The notes under the pieces were generated by a model, which saw only the letters and a program-made list of their open reading frames with translations, had not been told where the DNA came from and searched no databases. The translations under genes and the position numbers were made by a program. A stretch of 64,000 bases of DNA from Cunninghamia lanceolata (Eukaryota > Streptophyta > Pinopsida > Cupressales > Cupressaceae), in the NCBI GenBank assembly GCA_027924645.1, contig BSBN01001225.1, positions 11,736,001-11,800,000 on the forward strand, written 5' to 3'. Of the stretch, positions 22,729 through 35,517 are shown piece after piece. Each line of letters starts with the position of its first letter. Position 1 is the stretch's first letter.

Positions 22729-23149
22729 CAGTGTTAGAAATCTAAATCCCCCAGCTAGTATGTTGGTGCTGGAATCCAACACATAGATATGTGATGGAAA
22801 TTGACAAAATAAATCTTTTGAAAGAAAAACCAGAAGAAAATAAGCTAATGAGAAATATTGCAGAGCAATCCTAATCGACTGTGTTCTACAATGTAGACTT
22901 TAACAGCTTTTTGGAGCAAGCATAATGATGATTAGGTTAAGTCATGCAAAGGATAAAAGGGAACCAGTTTAGTCTCAAAATCACTTTGCACCTGAAGCTA
23001 TCAATTATTTAGAGAGAGTGAAGCATAATTTGAGCAACGACAACCAAAATTTGAAGTGTTTGGAGAAATTTGAAGAAAAGAAACCCTAACACAACAAAGC
23101 AAGGTATTTTCATTAAAACTCCCATTTGTGAATCTGTTAAACTCCTGAA
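22729..23149 (+). other. B: spacer between ORF1 and ORF2
   Basis: Roughly 420 bases with no open frame of note. It begins with CTAAATCCCCC-like sequence also seen in element A after its ORF1, and leads to the ATG of ORF2. Confidence 0.5.
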
Positions 23150-26100
23150 ATGGCCACTCCACAAGTCGTAGATATCACTGAACAACCTCAACCAAAATTT
23201 AAGAAACACCCCTACAAGGCAACCAAAGTTGATCCAATGGGTGCACTCTCAAAGATACCATACGGAGTTCTGTATGTGGAAGACGTTAGGGCATATATTC
23301 ATGTTTCCCTAGAAGAACATGAGAAAACCAAACTCACCAATTTATTATTAAATCACTTGTGCAATGGAGGTTGCAATCTAAAAAATGAATACAAGGCATT
23401 GGAGACAAAGAAATTTATTCAATACATCAATTTTTTGACTTTCGTGGAGGATGAATGGGTCTGGTATGTATTGAGCAGGGGTCATGATGAATTCATGTGG
23501 CTCAAGAGACCCTTTAAGATCACTAAGGATGCAATAAGATCAGTAACTGGGCTTTGCTCAGCTAGATCGGTACTAGTTCTGAAAATTGTAAAGAATGATA
23601 AAGTAATGGTGGTCACCAGAGCCAAGTTTGACAAAAGAGCGTTAACAATCAATGATATTGAAGGCTATGTTGTAAGATTTGCATCCATGGTTATTGGCCA
23701 CAATGTTTTATCAAACCATAAAAATTCAGTATCTGGTATAACAATGTTTACAGCCTTTGAGATGGTGAAGGAAGATGCAGAGTATGATCTTTGTGAACTG
23801 CTCCGACAACAACTGATGAAAGATTTAAGGAAGACCAAAGAGTAGAAATATCCATTCAAATATGGTACGTTGATTCTTTGTTTATTCTTCTACTACATTC
23901 AAGAATTACTAGGTATGAAAAATCTTCTTTGGACAAATGATAAACCTATAGCAGTTCAAATTAGAAATCATCTGAATAGTATAGGAAGTATTGATGCTCA
24001 GAAATCTGCCCTGTGGGGCTATTTCAAAAAATTTCAAAATATGATGCATTCAAGAGAAAGAATTCTTGAGAAAATTGTTGATAAGTACAAGGACATAATT
24101 TGTTTTATGGTCACTAAGGATCAATGCTTAATGGAAGCTGTGGAACCTAGAACTGCATGGATAATGCCCATGGGATATGAGGTAGATGAACAAATTTTGG
24201 AAAACTATGCCCAACATCTACTCACCAAACCTAAAGATACCAAGGAAGAAAGGTTTGGAACATAGAAGGAGTTATATGGGAAACTCCATGTTAAACTTAA
24301 ACAAACTAAATCCACCAATAAAAGTGAGAAAAGAGGTGGAAGAAATTGCTACAAGGTATGACATCACCAAAGAACAACTCAAGGAATGAAGAGAAAATGC
24401 AAAGAAAGTAAAAAGGAAAAATAAAGAAGTGAATAGGATAAGGTTCCGGAAGAGCCTATAAAGAAGCAAAGAGGGCATGAAACAACACAAAGGACTACCC
24501 AAATCTCTACTACTTCATTCGGTACCACATCTACTAGCATAAAGGAATCTACAAAGAAGCCAACTGACAGAGGAGAAAAAAGATAGAAAACAAAAGGTAG
24601 AAGAATGTATGTAAGTATAAGTGAAAATGATGAAGAAGAGACTGAGTTTGATGAAAATGTCAAGAAAATGAAAATTGAGACTACTAAAGCCTCTAAAAAG
24701 AAGAAATCTAGAAAAAGACAGAAGGTAGATGAGTCTCCAGCTAAATTAACACTTGAAGATATACTAAAGTCTGTCATTGTTGATGGAAACTTGAAACCTG
24801 TGGCTAAATTTTATGATGATTACAATGATGCTGACAAAAAGATTTTGGAAGAAGCTATCATAGAGTATCTTAACATATGCAATAGATCTCTCATTGATTT
24901 CATTGGTGATCTCCCAGATACCTTGGGTAGTATTCTATCAGTCAGAAAGGAAACTGTTATGGATAAGGATATTTAGCTCAGAGAACACACATTGATAAAA
25001 TTAAGTCTGGCTATTACTCCAGAAGAAAAGGCCAAAATCTCCAAAGCACTTAACAATGAGTTTAGATCAAAGAAAAGAGTGAATGCACTGATGATAGGAG
25101 AAGATAACAAAGTTGTCAAGGAAACAGAGGAGATCATTTTAGAAATACTAAAGAAATACAATATTTCTACTATCTATGACAATGAGAAAACAAAAGATTA
25201 AAACACATCTCTACCAGAGACAATCCACGATCAAGGACTAGAATAGAGTGATCAAGTCCTTGACACAAACACATTGAATATGTCAGATCAAGGAAAAATC
25301 AAAACGGATCTGTCTCCTGAGCAATAGGTTGAGCATGAAGAGAATAGTGAACAAATAAGGAGCCCTACATCGGAACAAAACATAGATCAACAAGAAAATG
25401 TGTACATGGACCCTCCAGAATGAAGTCAAGAAGAAGTATCTCAGAGATCAAGAGACATTGCAGATGTCTCAGTTCGTTCTAGAAGACAACAAGTTGCAGA
25501 TGAGACTGAACTCCTTCAAGGACCAATCAACTTGGCCTCATTATCACTTGCACAAAATTTCAAATTAGTATCCATTGTTTAGGCCAAGGCATATGAAGAG
25601 ATGATGAAATCACATGACCAAGACAGTAAATTGATCAATGATGCATCCATTGTTTTGGAAAAGTTGATGCCAACATTTCAAAAGGATACCTCATTATCTT
25701 CTGTTGATCATCTCAAGGAGCTATTAAACTCTGTAAGTACACATTTTGAGTCTTTTGAAAAATTTGTAGAAGCAAAAGTTAGAAAAGAATTTGATGAAAG
25801 GAGACTAGTTGAGTTAAAGACTATGATAGCTCAAGACAAAACTCTGTTAGACAATGGAATTAAGAGAATACAAAGTGCCATTGAAGAAGCCAGTAAAATA
25901 CAAAAAATTTGTCTATCTTGGCCAAAAATTACAAAGGAATTAGAAGATAAGATCAAAGACTTGGAAATCAAACTACTTAATATCTCTAAAACATATAATC
26001 CAACAGTTGGGTCAATAAATGCCAAAGAAACACAAGTTGCAAATATTCATAATGATTTGAACACTCTGATGAAGAAAAGGAGAGAAATCAAAGATAGGTT

Positions 26101-26275
26101 GTACCAATTGAAAGGACTGATAAGTCAGAAAATTGATTCCGTGACCAATTTGGCAGATGAGGCCTTGAAATCTCAAGCACTAATTGATACACCATAAGAT
26201 ATCCAGAAGGCAGAGAAGTTAGTATTTTTGATGAATTGCCACATCCATATTCTAGAAAGTGCAAGGAATAGATGA
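23150..26275 (+). pseudogene. B ORF2: long protein of unknown function
   Basis: One frame of about 1,040 codons runs from ATG 23150, interrupted by in-frame stops (for example TAG at 23843 and 24263, several in 24266-24600 and 25200-25440, TAA at 26195). Residues 1-230 form a globular N-terminal part (KFKKHPYK, VEDEWVWYVLSRG, FKITKDAIRSVTG). A helical part follows (ALWGYFKKFQNMM, CLMEAVEPR, WIMPMGYEVDE), then a Lys-rich linker (KASKKKKSRKRQ), a VDGNLKPVAKFYDDYNDADK block and a C-terminal coiled-coil region with LEKLMPTFQKD and SVSTHFESFEKF. All these blocks recur in element A. I cannot name the family. Its position after a purine tract, downstream of the missing pol, is where Sireviruses may carry an envelope-position ORF. 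Confidence 0.75.
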
Positions 26276-26436
26276 AATGGAGAGATAGCTCTGATAAAGA
26301 CTATCTATAGTAACATTTTGCCTTCAGTCATAAATTGAGATGAAGATATGTATTTATAATTATGTGGCAGAGTACACAAGTTTTTGGAATTTTTGAAAAA
26401 TTTTGGGCTTTGGATCACACCATTTGCCATTGATAT

Positions 26437-26567
26437 CAAAGGGGGAGAAGAAGATAAGTGAAAAATGATGAATATCTCAAGGGGAACAAAAAATCAGAGT
26501 GTATATAGTAAGGGGGAGCATTCAAGCATTTTTCACTAAGTGTTGCCATCAATGCCAAAGGGGGAGA
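26437..26567 (+). other. B: repeated polypurine tracts
   Basis: GGGGGAG occurs near 26440, 26511 and 26559. The last, in GCCAAAGGGGGAGAT, is directly before the LTR and is the likely functional tract. The words TTGCCATTGAT and TGCCATCAATGCC around them recur in element A and in C1. Confidence 0.8.
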
Positions 26568-26568
26568 T

Positions 26569-28041
26569 TGTTGGCAAGAGACACTACTCTAGTATGGACT
26601 TGCATGTTGTCATTGGTGGCAAAAAAGGAAACAAGGCTTATCCACATGAAAGGAAGACATAACTCCGAAAGGTCACATTGGAATTCAGGTCCAGTTGGAA
26701 GAAATGGCTAAGTATGGGCATTTACACGGTAGATGACAATAAGTGGGTCAGTATGTTTCCGCAGATGATGATCTAGAAATACGGTCTAGGTATGATGTTC
26801 TTAATTGTTTGATGGTGTTTCCTCCAGAGATTAAGTCCTAACTTCCTCTGGAAGTCATTTGGAAGAATTATCTAAGTCCGGGTGAATAGAGGTATAGCAA
26901 AGCCAGTGTAGAGGGCACATTGTAATGGTCCGCATTCCTTTGCAGGTGAGTATTTTACTATATAGTTTTAAGGTGTTGTAAACACTTGTATGGAGTGTCT
27001 AATTCCAGAGTTGTGAGATCTAAAGACCGTAGCTGCAAGTTGCTGAGTATCGCTACAACGTTTGGCAGAGTTTGACTAAGATAGAGTATGAGCTTTAATG
27101 GTCTGCATTTCTCCACAAGATGACATCATGCCTTGCAATTCTGAGGGTAAGTTTGGGAATGTATGAAGAATCTTTGATTTAGTTTTGGAAGTGTTCTGAG
27201 ATCCACAGTAAAAGTTGTAAGTCAATAGATGAAATAGTTATTCATGCTCTTAAGGAATAGGTCGACTGATATGATAAATCATTATGCAGAGAAGAGATAG
27301 TGTGTGAAGGATCTATTCAAGTGATTAAAGGATTAGAGCTGACCTATGTGAGCACATTTGGGAAAAGATTTGGGTTTGCATAACATTTAGCGCATTGATT
27401 TGAGCTAACAAGCTACATCTTTCTATGTACATGTTTTGTATCTTGGATGATGACCTAATTATAAATCAAATCATGATGTGGATATATAAGAGAGATGAAT
27501 TTTGATTATAGTGTGTGATATATGTGTGGATGTGAAACATGCAAAAATAGAGTGGCCGCAACAACAAGGGAAATCTTGAAGATATGTAAAAGTAGAGCAG
27601 AGAAACAGGGACAAACTAAGATGAAGAGTTCTGAGTCAGTATTCATGAGCTTAAGTGGAACTGTTTCCATGCATATGTAGATGCAATCACAATAGTTCAT
27701 CCTTGGCAGTGAGCTACCCTTATTCTACCTTCTTCTAATTGGCAGTGAGCCTTTTCTTGAGCAGTGAGCTCTAGGCAATGAGCCCTAAGGCAATGAGCCT
27801 CTTATAACTTGGTATTGTGCTATATAATATTTTGAGAGCTAACACTCTTCATGGTATTTCCCTCTTTGGGTTTTCCACATAAAAAATCTTGATGTTCATG
27901 TGTTATGTCTTTATTGTTGTTGTTCATTAGTTTAATTTGCTTTCACATAATTAAAACTGGTAAATGGATAAAAGAACAAGTTTTTGAAAGGTTTTGTAGA
28001 ACAATGATTTACCCCCCTCTCACTGTTCATTATATTCAACA
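26569..28041 (+). repeat. Element B 3' LTR, copy 2
   Basis: 1,473 bases from TGTTGGCAAGAG to ATTCAACA, matching 2170-3625. Near its end it carries TTACCCCCCTC, the variant of the C-rich motif found at the LTR ends of this family. The bases after it (GATATTGTG) are not a primer-binding site, so this is a true 3' end. Confidence 0.87.
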
Positions 28042-31000
28042 GATATTGTGTTGTTTATGTGTTTGTATTTGTAGATTTGAGCATCCATCTCCTCATGGCA
28101 TGAAGAGTTTCTTCCTTCCATGAGATCTTCACTACAAGGTGATATCATTTGTGTTTTCAAGCATTTATTATTTAGTTTTTGTGAGGCTGATTATTTTCCT
28201 TCCCTATTTTGATTGTTTTACATTACAGTTGGTGACATTATTAGACTTTTAGAGACTATTGTTGCTTTATGCAGATTTGATTATATCTCCTGATTCTGGT
28301 TTGACATTGATTAGACATGTGGTGATTCGATTTAAATCATATTTTGATGCTATGATGAGATTAGACATGCAAGATATATTAGATGATGATTATAGATGTG
28401 ATTTCTAGTTTATTATGTGGATTCATTAATTGATGATGATTATGTGACATTAGATAGAAAATGCAGTTTAATCTTGAATTATGTTGTGAATGATTAATAT
28501 GCATTGACATGAATTTAATTTCAATTGCTTCGGCTATGACTATACATGATGTGATTGACACTTGATCTAGTTGTGCAGTATTATATTCCTAGGCCACGGG
28601 AAATCAGAGGTAGTGTTCACACATATGTTATTCCCTGTGAAACTAATCCATTCCCAAGAGGGATGAGGATCACGTTTGATCGGATGTTGTTTGAGTACTT
28701 GTTTGATTTATTATTTTGGCCTAGTACCCCTTTTTGTTAAATTAATTTATATCATGTGTTGTATATTTTTATTGTTTTACACCACTTGGTATTGTTTTTA
28801 TTTAAGGGCCATTTAAAGTGAATTTATGAATGTAATAGTGATTAAATTTTCTACAGGTTTAACAGAGAATGGCAATGGCGTTCAAGGGAGACAGGGTAAT
28901 AACCAAATGTAAGGGTCGTCGTTGCATAGGAGTAGGGGAAGGCGAAACGGGTGTGGGGAGTGGCGAGAGGGGAAATAGACGGGGATATATATATATATAT
29001 ATATCATTAATTGAGCATCACTCATTTTAATTCCTACAACACATTAAAAGTATATTTATATATACGTTCAAATCATTGTATTTTTTTTGGACATGTATAA
29101 AAACAGATTTAAACTTCTCAGATTTATTTTTAGATTTAGTTAAAAAACAAAAAAAAGTAAACACTCTTTCTCATAAATAATAAATGTATACCTCTGTAGG
29201 AGGTATTTGCCTTGGCAGCCATTGAAGAGGAGATCCAAACTTGCTAATAAGAATCACAATATAGAGAAACCATGGAGGCTGAACAACAGAGGAGGAAGAG
29301 GAAAACAAAAAAGAGAATAGGGTTTCATAAGGAAAACAATATAATAAGTTTAGGGCTTTTCTTAGGAAACTAATATAATATTTGACTAGGGCTTTGATGG
29401 AGGGTGAGTAGGAAATTAGAGTTTTATTTTATTTAAATTCTATTTTCCCATGTGCATGGAATTAAAACTTCCCCCTTCATTTGTATTTTGACCCCTTTGA
29501 ATTTTATTTGACTTCCCTTGTGTTAGAATTTATGTTGATTTTAAATATATACTTGGGGTTGGATTAACTATTTTCCTTGTGGGTTTATTTTTATGGGATT
29601 GGGATTTTTGATTTATTGAAAACTCTTATCCCTTTGTTTTTTTAATTACTGGTTTTCCTTATTATTTTATCTAGTGGGGTTTGTCATTTAATTTCTTAGG
29701 GAAGCCATTTTTGTCGAAGTAATTTAATTTAATTATTGGTCGGAAGGGATGTTTTAATTTTCCCCCTCTTTTTACCTTTTTACTTGAGTTATTTAATAGA
29801 TATAATCATTGAATTTATATTTATTAAAAGACTTAATTATTAATTTTATTTGGGCCGTTGATTTAATTTTTGAATTTTATTTTTGGACGAGTAATAACTT
29901 TTATTGACCTTGCGAATTTATATAATTTATTTTATCCTTCATTTATTTAATTTTTCGTTAATTAATTTCCTTCAGAATTCTTTTTAAAATATTTATTTCA
30001 ATTATCGAAAGTGCGTTATGCTGTCAAAATTTTCCTAGAATTTAGGGTTTTATTTTTATGGCTTTTTTGTGATATTAATTTTATCATCCCATTTCTTCAT
30101 GTGACCATCATATCATGGATGCGTTACTTTATTCAATTTTATTTGTGCATTAGAGTTGGGCTTGGTTTTGAATCTGACAAAATCATCTCTTCACCTAGGA
30201 AACTTAGGGTTCAAATTAAAACTGTTCTAACCCTAGAAGCGGCACACATCGCATCGCATACCCTCTCCACGACTTTCATCACACAGGGGATGGTGTAGGA
30301 AGACGCACTTCCCCAAATATGTAGGACATGTTTACACCTCATGTGTATTACCACCGAGAACACAGACGCATGCAAGGGGGTTCCTAGGGACATGTGGAAA
30401 AGTTTTTGATATGGACATGATACATGTGTTGCGTGTCGTGACCACATGAGAAATGTGGGCATGACATTTTGCCTTTGCCCCACAAGGGCATGCACTCTCT
30501 CTCTCTCTAACAATGATCTTTGGAAGACTTGAATGTCTCTTTGGGGCTTGACTGAGGCAAGCCTCTAAACACCACAACTCCCTCCCCATTTTCCCATGAT
30601 TGTAGTTTATAGGTTGAAGAAGAAGGAAAAGTAGATTTGCAGAGAAGGGTTACAGAGTGTTGGAATTGTAGATCAGAGCTAAAAATAGGGACCTAGACTT
30701 AGGTGCTTGCTCATTAGTCCTCTGGATCCCACAATGGAGAAATCTCTAAGATAGCAGGAACAGGTTGCATATTGAGTTCCCAGATCTCGACAAAAATTAG
30801 GGCATTGGACTAGGACGCCCGCTCATTAGTCCCTGACTGTTTCGTTTCCTGAACTTTAGAAACTGGTACACATTTGTATGTTATTTTACATCTTCTTGTA
30901 ATATCATTTTCAATAATTTGTCTGTTTTCTTCCATATTTGCATAATTAGGGTTTTAAGCATAAATGGGCATAATCAAGTAATCAAATCTCACAAATCCAA

Positions 31001-32571
31001 ATTTCCCTGCATTCCTAAGTGACCGAGGGCCTGATTGTAGAGTCCTACTTGACCCAAGGTCCTTGAATGTTTAAGGTGAAAGGAGGATACACATAAACCA
31101 TCAAAAACCCTCTATCCAAATTTCACACTAAACAACCGTTAAGTGCATGGTTCGATGGTTAAGTCACTCGGTTGTAGTGGTGACCACTAGAGTTCAAACC
31201 CCCATTGGGCCAACGAGCTCCTAGGCTTTATGCCTTCATTGGGCTGACGAGCTCGCGGGTTTGAAGTGTTCTTGCTTGGGGATGAGGTCCCCCATGTTGT
31301 GGCCTCATCGGTTCATAGCTTTGGGAAAAAGTGTTACCATGGAGTTGGAGGGAATGTCGCGCCGCGCCAGCATCATTGGTCATGTTAAAACATTTACCAG
31401 GTGCATTTAAAAACAAATCTGAGAACATGCAACACCTAAACTAAAACCAAACAAAATATAAATTGATTTGAGTGATTTATCATTAAATTATGTTTTCTTC
31501 TGGACCTTTGGGCAAATAAATGCTAGACCAGTGCTTTATTGGGGCAACAAAGTCAAATGTTACCAGGCAAGTGTTTTATGTTTGACATCTAAAACTCCAT
31601 ATTCAGATGGCTGGAATCATCAATACTACCTTATAGTAATGGCTCAAGAAAGAGTATCACCTGTGACTCTTCTTCAATTATCCTTTAATACAATATATTT
31701 TCACCTATATTTGATTTAAAGAATTTTTAATCCATTCCTTGAATAGATGCGACAAATCAAATATACAACATAGAAAATGTATGCAGACAAGATTAGAAAC
31801 CCTTGGGAACCTTACTTGAAAGAAAAACATTCATACTGAAGCAGACAGTCACAGATAACAGACACAAAAGTGTTTTTCATATACTACAATTTGAATAGAA
31901 AATTGTCATAGAAAAATTTATTCACCTACTGGAGTATTCTCCTCTGAAATCCAAATTCTATAGCCTTCTATATAAATCTATTTCCCAAACATTTGGATAA
32001 CTTGTATCCAAAGCCTAGAAAAAAATCCCAAGATATCTCTCCCAGATGTCTGATTACAATGCTACCAGCTCTATAAATAGGAAAAGTAGAACAATGTCAG
32101 ATTATGAGAGTCAGTTGTGATCAAACATTTAATTCTCCCAACTCTTGGAATTTGCATCTTTTTTTTTATTGGATCATGTTGGTAATACATTTTTTGTAAT
32201 TGATCTAGTCTGTTGAACTCCTTTTCTTATCTATTTTCTTCCTTGAAAATCATGAGATTCTATTTCATTTGATTGGCTCAATTCCTTCCTCAAGATTCCA
32301 AAATTGAGATGTAACTCTAGTTGCTTGCTGCACGTAGGAATCCTTTCTGTTCTTACTAAAATGCCATGAAAATCTCAACTTTTGACTTCATCTGAGCTTG
32401 CAAACTAGGGATGTCTATAGAAATGCACATCTCTTCAATCATTACTGCAATTTCATGGTGCAAGGGAGCCTTCCAACATTTACATAGAGAATTCAAACTC
32501 TTGGCCATTGATTTGAGCTTCTTCTTGCAAGATCGACATTTGTGAGTTACCTGCCAGATTTAAAAATTTGA
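28042..32571. other. Flank of element B, copy 2; no gene recognised
   Basis: Same content as 3626-8510: AT-rich spacer, the older SINE, and a TATA-like CTATAAATAGG near 32070. No open frame is conserved between the two copies in a way that suggests coding selection. Confidence 0.6.
31136..31416 (+). mobile_element. tRNA-derived SINE (copy 2 of the shared insertion)
   Basis: Counterpart of 7080-7350: TGGTTCGATGG as A-box-like motif, GAGTTCAAACC as B-box-like motif, body GGGGATGAGGTCCCCCA, and an A-rich end near 31408-31417. It shares the insertion site with copy 1 and so was present before the duplication. Confidence 0.85.
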
Positions 32572-33094
32572 TCTCTCCCATTGAAAAGTCATCAGCCAAT
32601 TACGTCATTCCATGCTGGATCTCCTTTTTTGGTGACCTTTCCTTTCCCTCATCCGACGTGGCCACGTGGCACAATCTCACAACAATGTGGTAGGATGTGG
32701 GCCATCTCCTTTTGGCTCTACATGAATGTGGTTAAAGTCTCCACGTGTATCCTTTCATATAGGCCTTTTCTTTCCTTCAAATGTTGGCCACGCATCACAA
32801 TCCCGCGACAGCGCAGAGGATCTTTCCCTTTGTCAAGATTCTTCTGTGGGCTTGTGCTACTGTTGGATCTTACAATGCCTGTAGTTCACTTCTTCACCCA
32901 ACACCTGACAACATTTCCTTTATTGATTCAGAATCTTCGATCCTATGGTTGTAAGCCCAAACTTTTTCGACACCTATTTCTATTTCACAGTCCCATGGTA
33001 GGTATATGACATCACCTCCAGCGGTCTGCGGGCTTATGATATCCTGCCATGTGGTACCTTCAAACCTTGCAAAGACTTAAGATTTAGACAGTAT
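32572..33094. other. Spacer with repeated CACGTG-bearing motif
   Basis: Between the end of the duplicated segment and Copia C2. GGCCACGTGGCACAATCTC (from 32660) has a diverged echo near 32787 (GGCCACGCATCACAATC), and a second CACGTG is at 32742-32747. One 142-codon open frame crosses it (32581-33009), but its composition and lack of known motifs do not support a gene. This may be a piece of an LTR or of host promoter DNA. Confidence 0.45.
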
Positions 33095-34134
33095 TGTTGG
33101 GAATTAAGGTGTCTCAACCTTGGTAATTCTCTGCATTTGAAATGTTTTTATTTATTATTTAATTGCCTATGTTGTAAATATTTGGAAATTCTATATTGTC
33201 ATATTGTGGGATGTGGCACAGTGATGTGTCAATCCTACATGGATTATGACAACTTGTATTTTTGTCCTCACATGAGTAGATAGGCATCCCACTTAGTGGT
33301 AGGAACATTTTTCCATGTGTCGGCATCTTCCATGTTGTGTAAGGGAATGTTTGACTGAAACGGTTATGACAGATTCCTATGACGAATCTATGACATGTAA
33401 GAATCAGAAATAGAAGGTTATAAGACAGGTGATGACATGTGTCGTGAAGCATCTTTGAATAAGGCATATTTGGGTTCCCCAAGGTGGAATATGACATGTA
33501 AGAGAATATGCTATTTATAACATGTGTATTACAGATTCTCTTACAGCTGTAAGTTGTAACTGCTATGACAGTCGTAAGTGTCGTAAGAGCATCTGTCATA
33601 GCCCATTTTGGAAATAGGCAACCACTTTGGAATGGGAGTTGTGGACAAGTGTCAAGCACATTCTACAATGTTGACCAAGTGTCCTTGGGAATTGGTTTTG
33701 GTCCATGAAGCCATGTTGGACGCCCATTCCAAGATAGGTCCAATATTGCCTTATATTTCCTATTTAAACAGGTGCTTGGAGATGGAGTTTGTATCACAGG
33801 TTTATAGGTACTATTATGTTGCTGGATTGACTCCAGACACAAGTATCAAAGACCATTGAAGCTTACATTGCAAGTGTATTGTAAACAACTTTCAGATTTG
33901 TTAATACATTGTGCAAGTTTCTGAGTGTGGGGTTTTTCACCCGATAAGGGTTTTCCCCACCGTAAATCTTTGTCTCTCTTCTTCTGTCTACTTTTTGGTT
34001 CTTGTGTGTTGTTACAATATCTCATGTTAATGGTTTAACATTGCTATAATAGTTAGGATAAATTTGAATTTGTATAACCCTCTCCTCAAAAGATTAGTGT
34101 AGGAAGCGATTTCCGCACACCTAGCTTCCTTTCA
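33095..34134 (+). repeat. C2 5' LTR
   Basis: 1,040 bases, starting TGTTGGGAATTAAGG and ending CTTCCTTTCA two bases before the primer-binding site. The 3' LTR matches it up to CTCTCCTCAA. Confidence 0.9.
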
Positions 34135-34136
34135 GT

Positions 34137-34148
34137 TGGTATCAGAGC
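34137..34148 (+). other. C2 primer-binding site
   Basis: TGGTATCAGAGC, a perfect complement of the plant initiator-Met tRNA 3' end, two bases after the 5' LTR. Confidence 0.93.
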
Positions 34149-34251
34149 ATGATCACCTTTGGTCCTAGTTGTTGGGTAGGAGTTTTTTGAGCTAATCTTA
34201 GGTTGAGTGGGAGTCTATGCAGAGCATTTTGTATCTTATTGCAGCAAGGAG

Positions 34252-35076
34252 ATGGCAGGCACATTCGAAAGATTTGAAGTGGAAAAGTTCAATGGCAGTA
34301 ATTTTGAGCTGTGGAAGCTCAAGATGGAAGACATGCTTGTTGACCAAGACCTTTGGGATAGTGTGAATGGAACTAAATGAGCTGCAATGTCATAAGCTGA
34401 CTGGGATCTCAAGGATTGGAAGGCTAAGGGTCTCATAAGATTTAGTCTTGCTGATTCTATGTTGTTAAATGTCCATGAGGAGACTACTGCAAAACTCCTT
34501 TGGAAGAAGTTGGGGGATGTGTATCAAGCCAAATCCCTAGTTAATAAACTTTTTCTGAGAAAGAAGTTGTATCCTCTTCTAATGGAGGATGGAGGATCCA
34601 TTGTTGAACATATGAATGCTTTCAACATGCTAGTTGCACAATTGACATCTATTGGTGTAAAGATGGAGGAGGAGGATCGGTGTATGACCCTACTTTGTTC
34701 TCTACCGGACTCATGGGATCATCTTCTCATGTCAATTAGAAGCACCACATCCACATTCAAAATGGAATAAGTGGTTTCTTTGCTATTGTCTGAAGAGATG
34801 CAGAGAAAGTCTTTTGAGGCAGCCAAAGAGGCCCTTGCAGTTCATGGAAGACCCAAGGAGAAAGGGAAGAAGAAGGATAAGAAAGATGAGAAGGGTAGAT
34901 CCAAATCTCATGGGAGATCTAAATCTACTAGAAAGTCCAAGGGTCTTTGTTGGAACTATGGCAAGACCAGGCATTTCCAAAAGGAATGCAAAGAGGAGAA
35001 GAAGAAAAAGAAGAAAGCTCCTGATTCAGATTCTGACAAGTCACAAGATGACGGTGATGCTTTCATCGCAGCCCTG
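34252..35076 (+). pseudogene. C2 gag
   Basis: From ATG 34252 the frame shows the Copia gag pattern (FERFEVEKFNGSNFELWKLKM, then AKLLWKKLGDVYQAKSLVNK and LCSLPDSWDHLLMSI). Stops lie near 34378, 34396 and 34768, all in one frame. The basic tail holds a damaged zinc knuckle, CWNYGKTRHFQKEC, in which the second Cys has become Tyr and a Gly has become Arg. It ends in an acidic SDSDKSQDDGD stretch before the protease. Confidence 0.9.
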
Positions 35077-35517
35077 GAAACCCATGCATCTGATGATGTG
35101 TGGCTAATTAACTCTAGTGCATCATTCCACATGACCTCACATCAAAACTAGTTCACCAAGTATGAGGAGTTTGATGGTGGAAAGGTGTATCTGGGTGACA
35201 ACTCACATTTGAAGATTGTTGGTCGTGGAAGAGTCTCTATCAGATTCCCTGATGGTCGAGTGAAGGGGATCTCTGGGGTTATGCACATCCTAGGCTTAGC
35301 ACGGAACCTACTTTCTGTAAGTAGTTTGAATGATGCAGGTGTGCAGGTTGTCTTTTAGAAAGAAGGATGCAAGATGACAAGAGGATATATGGTGCTTGCT
35401 AAGGGTACTCGGAGAGGTACTCTGTTTTAGTTGGAAGCATGCATTTCACAATGCAATAGTTCTTTTGACTCAAGGAAGAGGGCAGCAGTCACTTCATCCC
35501 CACCATCTGAATGAGCA
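35077..35517 (+). pseudogene. C2 protease, catalytically dead
   Basis: The active site reads WLINSSASFHMTSH in place of the usual W-DSGAS-HMT, so the catalytic Asp is Asn and the following Gly is Ser. Downstream blocks are typical of Copia (VYLGDNSHLKIVGRGRV, GVMHILGLARNLLSVS). Stops near 35149, 35356, 35428 and 35512 break it. The same frame continues from gag and into integrase. Confidence 0.87.

Larger units (their letters stand above)
21488..28041 (+). mobile_element. Element B: pol-less Sirevirus derivative, 5'-truncated
   Basis: The order is ORF1 (coiled coil and zinc knuckles), a GGGGGAG tract, ORF2, three more purine tracts and a 3' LTR. There is no protease, RT, RNase H or integrase. 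The 5' LTR and primer site are gone, replaced by the end of G. Element A at 43063-64000 has the same architecture and homologous ORFs, so the missing pol is a family trait and not decay of this copy. B would be mobilised only by enzymes from another element. Confidence 0.85.
26141..32571. repeat. Duplicated segment, copy 2
   Basis: Matches 1741-8510 in the same orientation. Here the left side is continuous with the rest of ORF2, so this copy shows the ancestral arrangement. It lacks the 282-base SINE of copy 1; the single target sequence GAGTAATAACTTTT lies near 29889. It also differs in the length of the AT microsatellite (28984-29003). Confidence 0.9.

Noticed and set aside
24272..24777. 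Minus-strand Phe/Leu/Ser-rich frames opposite ORF2 (also 60555-61073)
   Set aside because: These are the complement of Lys/Glu-rich coiled-coil codons, which naturally give hydrophobic open frames.
32581..33009. 142-codon plus-strand frame in the spacer before C2
   Set aside because: No recognisable motif, Phe/Pro-rich composition and no conserved counterpart.
33159..33659. Minus-strand 166-codon frame in the C2 LTR
   Set aside because: The other LTR (38414-38869) carries only a frame-altered version, and the region is LTR sequence antisense to the element.
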